Positions 12,518 through 15,534 of a stretch of 15,534 nt of DNA are shown one piece after another. The notes beneath the pieces were generated by a model that saw only the letters and a program-made list of their open reading frames with translations, was not told the origin of the DNA and did not search any database. The stretch comes from Sandaracinaceae bacterium (GTDB lineage: Bacteria > Myxococcota_A > Polyangia > Polyangiales > Houyiibacteriaceae), in contig JAAZAH010000026.1 of assembly GCA_012514415.1 (NCBI GenBank), positions 1 to 15,534 on the forward strand. Reading direction: 5' to 3'. Each line of letters starts with the position of its first letter. Position 1 is the stretch's first letter. The translations under genes were made by a program, and so were the position numbers.

Positions 12518-14044
12518 ATGAATGATCTCGCGGAAAAGAAGCGCGCCGGCCGTGGTTTCCTCACCATTGGGGCAGCCAAGCTCTATTTTGTCCTCGCGGC
12601 CTTCGCCGTTCAGTTCGGCCTCCCGCGCCTCTTTGATGAAGCGGCCGATTTTGGGCTCTATGCGCATGCCATGGCGGGCGTGGCCATCCTCACGAATATT
12701 CTCATCGCGTCCACGATTCAGAGCGTTTCAAAATTCGTGAGCGAGGCGCGCGATCGGGCCGAGATCACGGGGAGGCGAGCGCTCCAGCTCATGGCCGGAA
12801 TCGGCTTCGCTCTCGCCCTCCTCACCTTTGGACTCGCAGGCGCGCTCTCGGAGGTTTCGCGCGATCCCGCCCTCAAGCCACTCATCGAGGCTGCGAGCCT
12901 CGTGATCTTCGCCTACGCGATGTACGCCGCCCTCGTCGGAAGGCTCAACGGCGAGGAGCGCTTCATCGATCAGGCCAAACTCGACGCGAGCTTCACGACG
13001 CTCCGGACGGCCGGCATTCTGGCCGGTGCGGCGCTCGGCTTTGGCGCCATCGGCGCGGTCTATGGATTTGCGATCGCCGCCGTCCTCGTCCTTTTTCTCG
13101 CGCTCGTCAAAGTCGGCTGGGGACAGGCGGGCGAAGGCGTCCCCTACCGCCAGTTCCTCAGCTTCATGGCGCCGATCTTCCTTTACCAGGGGTTGATGAA
13201 CGCCATGCTCCAGATCGATCTTTGGGTCATCAAACCCATCCTCGTCGATTTATTGAGCGCCGAGCGTACGGACGCGCTCGCCATCCGCGAAGCAAACGAG
13301 ATCGTCGGGCATTATCGTGGAGCGCAGAATTTTGCGTTCGTCCCCTATCAGCTCGTCCTCGCGACGACCTTCATCGTCCTTCCCATGGTGAGCCGCGCGC
13401 TCGCCGCCGGAGATGAAGAGCGCGCGCGCAATACGACGCTCACTGCCATCCGCTTCGCGCTCATCGCCTCTGCCTTCTTTGCCGCGCCACTTGCCGGTGC
13501 GGCCGCGCCCCTCCTCGCCCTCGCCTATCCGTCCGATTATGGCGTCGGCGCCGAAGCGCTCCGGATCCTGCTGCTCGGCATCGTCCCCTTTACGGTCTTC
13601 GTCGTCGCGGCGACGATCTTGAACGCCGCGAACCGGCCGCGCGTCTCGGCCGGCCTCGCGTTCATTGGGGTCGCATCGATCGTTGTCTTGAACCGCGGCC
13701 TCGTTGGCGCAAGCGGGGGGATCGAAGAGCCCGCCCTCCGCGCTGCGGCACTCGCCACCGGTAGCGGCATGGGACTCGCCCTCTTCTTCTCGTTATTCGC
13801 CCTACGGATGCGGTTCGGTGCGCTTCACCTCATGTTGCGCATCGTCCGCGTTGGGGTCGCGGCGGCGATCTCGTTCCTGGCTGCCGATGGACTGGCTGGG
13901 CGGATGGGGGATGCTTCGCCATGGCTTGCCGCGCCGAGCGCCCTCGCCGCGGGAGCCCTCGCCTTCATCGTCGCACTCGTCCTCACGCGGGAAGTTGGGG
14001 CGCGCGAACTCGGAGCGCTCCGTCAGATCGCCGAGCGACGCTGA
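12518..14044 (+). CDS. Oligosaccharide flippase / polysaccharide biosynthesis-type membrane protein (MVF/MATE-like fold)
   Basis: The 509-residue protein is highly hydrophobic, with about a dozen or more transmembrane helices. The N-terminus (GRGFLTIGAAKLYFVLAAF, then FGLPRLF) is typical of the MOP-superfamily flippases that move lipid-linked sugars across the inner membrane (Wzx-type). A pattern of paired helices runs through to residue 500. The substrate cannot be read from sequence, and no glycosyltransferase or polymerase genes lie next to it. The first ATG (12518) fits the family N-terminus. The frame extends upstream to a GTG at 12362, but that part (with GIEPVCSCG) looks non-coding. 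No clear Shine-Dalgarno precedes 12518, so the start is the least certain point. It is divergent from dnaK and convergent with the LuxR gene. Confidence 0.85.
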   Translation: MNDLAEKKRAGRGFLTIGAAKLYFVLAAFAVQFGLPRLFDEAADFGLYAHAMAGVAILTNILIASTIQSVSKFVSEARDRAEITGRRALQLMAGIGFALALLTFGLAGALSEVSRDPALKPLIEAASLVIFAYAMYAALVGRLNGEERFIDQAKLDASFTTLRTAGILAGAALGFGAIGAVYGFAIAAVLVLFLALVKVGWGQAGEGVPYRQFLSFMAPIFLYQGLMNAMLQIDLWVIKPILVDLLSAERTDALAIREANEIVGHYRGAQNFAFVPYQLVLATTFIVLPMVSRALAAGDEERARNTTLTAIRFALIASAFFAAPLAGAAAPLLALAYPSDYGVGAEALRILLLGIVPFTVFVVAATILNAANRPRVSAGLAFIGVASIVVLNRGLVGASGGIEEPALRAAALATGSGMGLALFFSLFALRMRFGALHLMLRIVRVGVAAAISFLAADGLAGRMGDASPWLAAPSALAAGALAFIVALVLTREVGARELGALRQIAERR

Positions 14045-14059
14045 TCGTCCGACCTCTCA

Positions 14060-14086
14060 CTCACCCCACGCAGGGGCGCGGGTGAG
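14060..14086. terminator. Hairpin between the convergent flippase and LuxR genes
   Basis: CTCACCC (14060-14066) and GGGTGAG (14080-14086) form a 7-bp stem. An alternative CCCC/GGGG pairing (14064-14067 with 14073-14076) lies inside it. It occupies the 69-bp gap between two convergent stops. There is no U-tract, so it is a weak or factor-dependent terminator at best. Confidence 0.4.
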
Positions 14087-14113
14087 CTCACGGTGCTTTC
14101 CGACCCGAGGTTC

Positions 14114-14770
14114 TTATTGAAGCGCTCGTGGAGGTTCATCCGATCCCGAGGGAGGCCGCGATGAATCCCGCGACGCCTGGTACGCGTTCGCCCCCTCGGT
14201 CGTCCCCGCCATTTTGGCGACGAGCTCCACCCTCGAGTGGACGCCGAGCTTGGAGAAGATGCGCTTCAGATAGGTATTCACCGTCGAGATGGTGAGTCCT
14301 GTCCGCGTCGCGATCTCGCGCGTGCTCGCGCCCGAGACGAGGAGGGCCACCACATCTCGCTCGCGCGGAGTGAGCGGCGCACGGCTCAGCGCCTCGGCGA
14401 CGTCTTCTCCACTTCGGCGCGCCCCTTCATCGGCGAGACGCGCGCTATAATCGAGCCCTCGGGCGAGAAGCCGCACCGCCCAGCGCGCGATGCGCGTTTT
14501 GGATTCACTGAGCGAGGCGCCCGGCTCGTCGAGGTAAAGATGGAGCGTCCCGCTCTGCTCTCGCCCCTGACGAATGGGGAGGCTCAGACAAGGCGCTTGC
14601 CCAGGCGGCGGAGGCGGCTCGCTTTCAACGCGCGTTTCAGTCGCGGATTCGAGCTGAAACGCATCCGCACCCACCGTCTTTGCGATGAGCCCCGCTGCGC
14701 GCGGCGCATAACTCCGAACGGGATCGAGGCTGAACAGCCCCTCTGCCAATTCAATCACCGATTCTTCCAT
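14114..14770 (-). CDS. LuxR-type helix-turn-helix transcriptional regulator
   Basis: The 218-residue protein ends in a complete LuxR/NarL DNA-binding domain (133-187): LTPRERDVVALLVSGASTREIA, then TISTVNTYLKRIFSKLGVHSR. The N-terminal 115 residues show no receiver aspartate pattern. They look like a small GAF-like sensor domain (SLPIRQGREQSGTLHLYL, about 63-80) interrupted by a PPPPP stretch, so the signal is probably a ligand rather than phosphorylation. A poorly conserved Ser/Pro-rich tail follows the HTH. The ATG at 14770 has AGGGGG in ribosome-binding position and is preferred to the longer frame that opens at 14881. The divergent neighbour across a 372-bp gap encodes a cyclic-nucleotide-binding-domain protein. 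Its targets are unknown. Confidence 0.88.
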   Translation of the reverse strand: MEESVIELAEGLFSLDPVRSYAPRAAGLIAKTVGADAFQLESATETRVESEPPPPPGQAPCLSLPIRQGREQSGTLHLYLDEPGASLSESKTRIARWAVRLLARGLDYSARLADEGARRSGEDVAEALSRAPLTPRERDVVALLVSGASTREIATRTGLTISTVNTYLKRIFSKLGVHSRVELVAKMAGTTEGANAYQASRDSSRPPSGSDEPPRALQ

Positions 14771-15142
14771 AAAAACCCCCTGATCCCTTTGAGGCCAGGT
14801 CTCCCCATCACGCCCGATTTGGACGAGATGCCGCTCGGCCCAACAGCCGCTTGGGAACCTTTGTCTAAGGACCCGACTCAACCCCTGCTTTGAATACCCA
14901 CATAGAAGCGCGGATCTCCCTCCCTACGTTCATCGATGATACCTCCATCGATGCCGACTCCGCCCAAAAGCATCCTCCACCATAGACCCTGCATTCGAGC
15001 GAAACATTCGAGGGCGATAATGATAGGAACGTATACATATTTTTGCAATCATGAATTGACCCGCAGACATGGACCCTCTTTTGGTGTACGTGGAATTTGT
15101 CTCCCATGACCCTCCACTGATAGGCTCATTCGAGGCGCTCCG
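14771..15142. other. Divergent intergenic region with short repeats
   Basis: This 372-bp gap separates the LuxR gene from the cNMP-binding gene and has no convincing coding frame. It is richer in A+T than its flanks, notably GTATACATATTTTTG (15031-15045). The palindrome CATCGATG occurs at 14931-14938 and 14946-14953. The octamer CATTCGAG occurs at 14992-14999, 15005-15012 and 15127-15134, the last overlapping the probable ribosome binding site of the downstream gene. These could be regulator sites; no promoter boxes were assigned with confidence. Confidence 0.4.
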
Positions 15143-15534
15143 ATGGAAGACTTCGACCATACTATTCAGGCCCTAGGACAAATTCGGCTCTTCCACGGCA
15201 TCCGGCGGGAAGGCCTCGCACTGCTTGCCGGCATCGGCAAGGAAGAGACCTATCGGGTGGGCGAGTCCATATTTAGAGAAGGTGATCCAGGTGGGTCGCT
15301 CTACCTCATCCTTGAGGGGGCCGTCCGCATCAGCCGGGAAGTTGGTGGAATGGGCGAAGAGGCGCTGACAGTGCTCCGTGCCGGCGAGGCATTCGGTGAG
15401 ATGGCGCTGATTGATTCTTCGCCGCGAAGCGCCGATGCCAAAGCGCATGAACGCGTGCGCCTCTTGGTGGTGACCCGCGAAGCACTCGAGGAGGTGCTCT
15501 TTCTCCGGAAAGACCTTGCATATGAGGTGCTCTG
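15143..15534 (+). CDS. Cyclic-nucleotide-binding-domain protein (3' truncated by window edge)
   Basis: The frame from the ATG at 15143 stays open to the window end (130 complete codons). It encodes a classic Crp-like cNMP-binding beta-roll: GIRREGLALLAGIG early, FREGDPGGSLYLILEGAVRI (residues 45-64), and the phosphate-binding cassette FGEMALIDSSPRSA (84-97). The Glu and Arg that contact the ribose and cyclic phosphate in Crp-type proteins are both present. The chain runs on into the following helix (TREALEEVLF). What follows the domain is outside the window, so it could be a Crp/Fnr regulator, a channel, a kinase regulatory subunit or a stand-alone sensor. GAGG (15132-15135) lies 7 nt before the start. 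Confidence 0.88.
   Translation, partial: MEDFDHTIQALGQIRLFHGIRREGLALLAGIGKEETYRVGESIFREGDPGGSLYLILEGAVRISREVGGMGEEALTVLRAGEAFGEMALIDSSPRSADAKAHERVRLLVVTREALEEVLFLRKDLAYEVL

Noticed and set aside
15069..15176. 35-codon + strand frame overlapping the cNMP gene start (possible leader peptide)
   Set aside because: No ribosome binding site, and it runs out of frame through the cNMP start; nothing supports translation.

Overview
The window is high-GC bacterial DNA with strongly GC-biased third codon positions. It reads like a deltaproteobacterial chromosome (Myxococcota or Bradymonadota type). That placement is an inference from protein style: System I cytochrome c maturation genes with an unusual CxCxxC CcmH module, an AidB-like acyl-CoA dehydrogenase, and an SSB with Gly-rich GGGDF repeats. 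No insertion sequence, phage gene, CRISPR array, rRNA or complete tRNA was seen, so this looks like core chromosome made of short independent transcription units.

Layout. 1-153 is the 3' end of an unrecognised + strand gene. 202-1899 (+) is an AidB-like acyl-CoA dehydrogenase whose Shine-Dalgarno lies inside a perfect 13-bp hairpin. 2072-2653 (+) is an exported SleB-like putative cell-wall hydrolase, whose Shine-Dalgarno is also predicted to pair with its own leader; a strong bidirectional terminator follows. 2710-3135 holds no convincing gene. 3136-3582 (-) is ssb. 3583-3985 is another gene-free, structured stretch. 3986-8287 (-) is a tightly packed three-gene cytochrome c maturation operon: a CcmF-CcmH fusion, then a small CcmI-like protein (2-bp gap), then an exported and membrane-anchored protein of unknown role (8-bp overlap). 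8591-9421 (-) is a PF10118-type ferritin-like metal-dependent hydrolase, divergent from a TetR regulator (9620-10249, +). The gap between them carries two matching TGGTACT-type palindromes. 10455-12338 (-) is dnaK with a clear terminator. Divergent from dnaK, 12518-14044 (+) is a flippase-type polytopic membrane protein, convergent with a LuxR-type regulator (14114-14770, -). The window ends inside a cyclic-nucleotide-binding-domain protein (15143 to end, +).

How the genes work together. The ccm operon is the most distinctive part. All four conserved CcmF histidines and the WWD motif are present. The CcmH module is attached in frame behind what looks like an internal signal peptide with an A-L-A|Q site. 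The next two proteins share a colinear CcmI-like helical tail. Together they look like a rearranged CcmF/H/I holocytochrome synthase module, possibly with an extra subunit. The TetR/hydrolase pair is a self-contained regulated unit, probably linked to lipid or alkyl-chain metabolism. The two SD-occluding hairpins in consecutive genes at the left end suggest translational control there, although either could be an operator or a decayed terminator.
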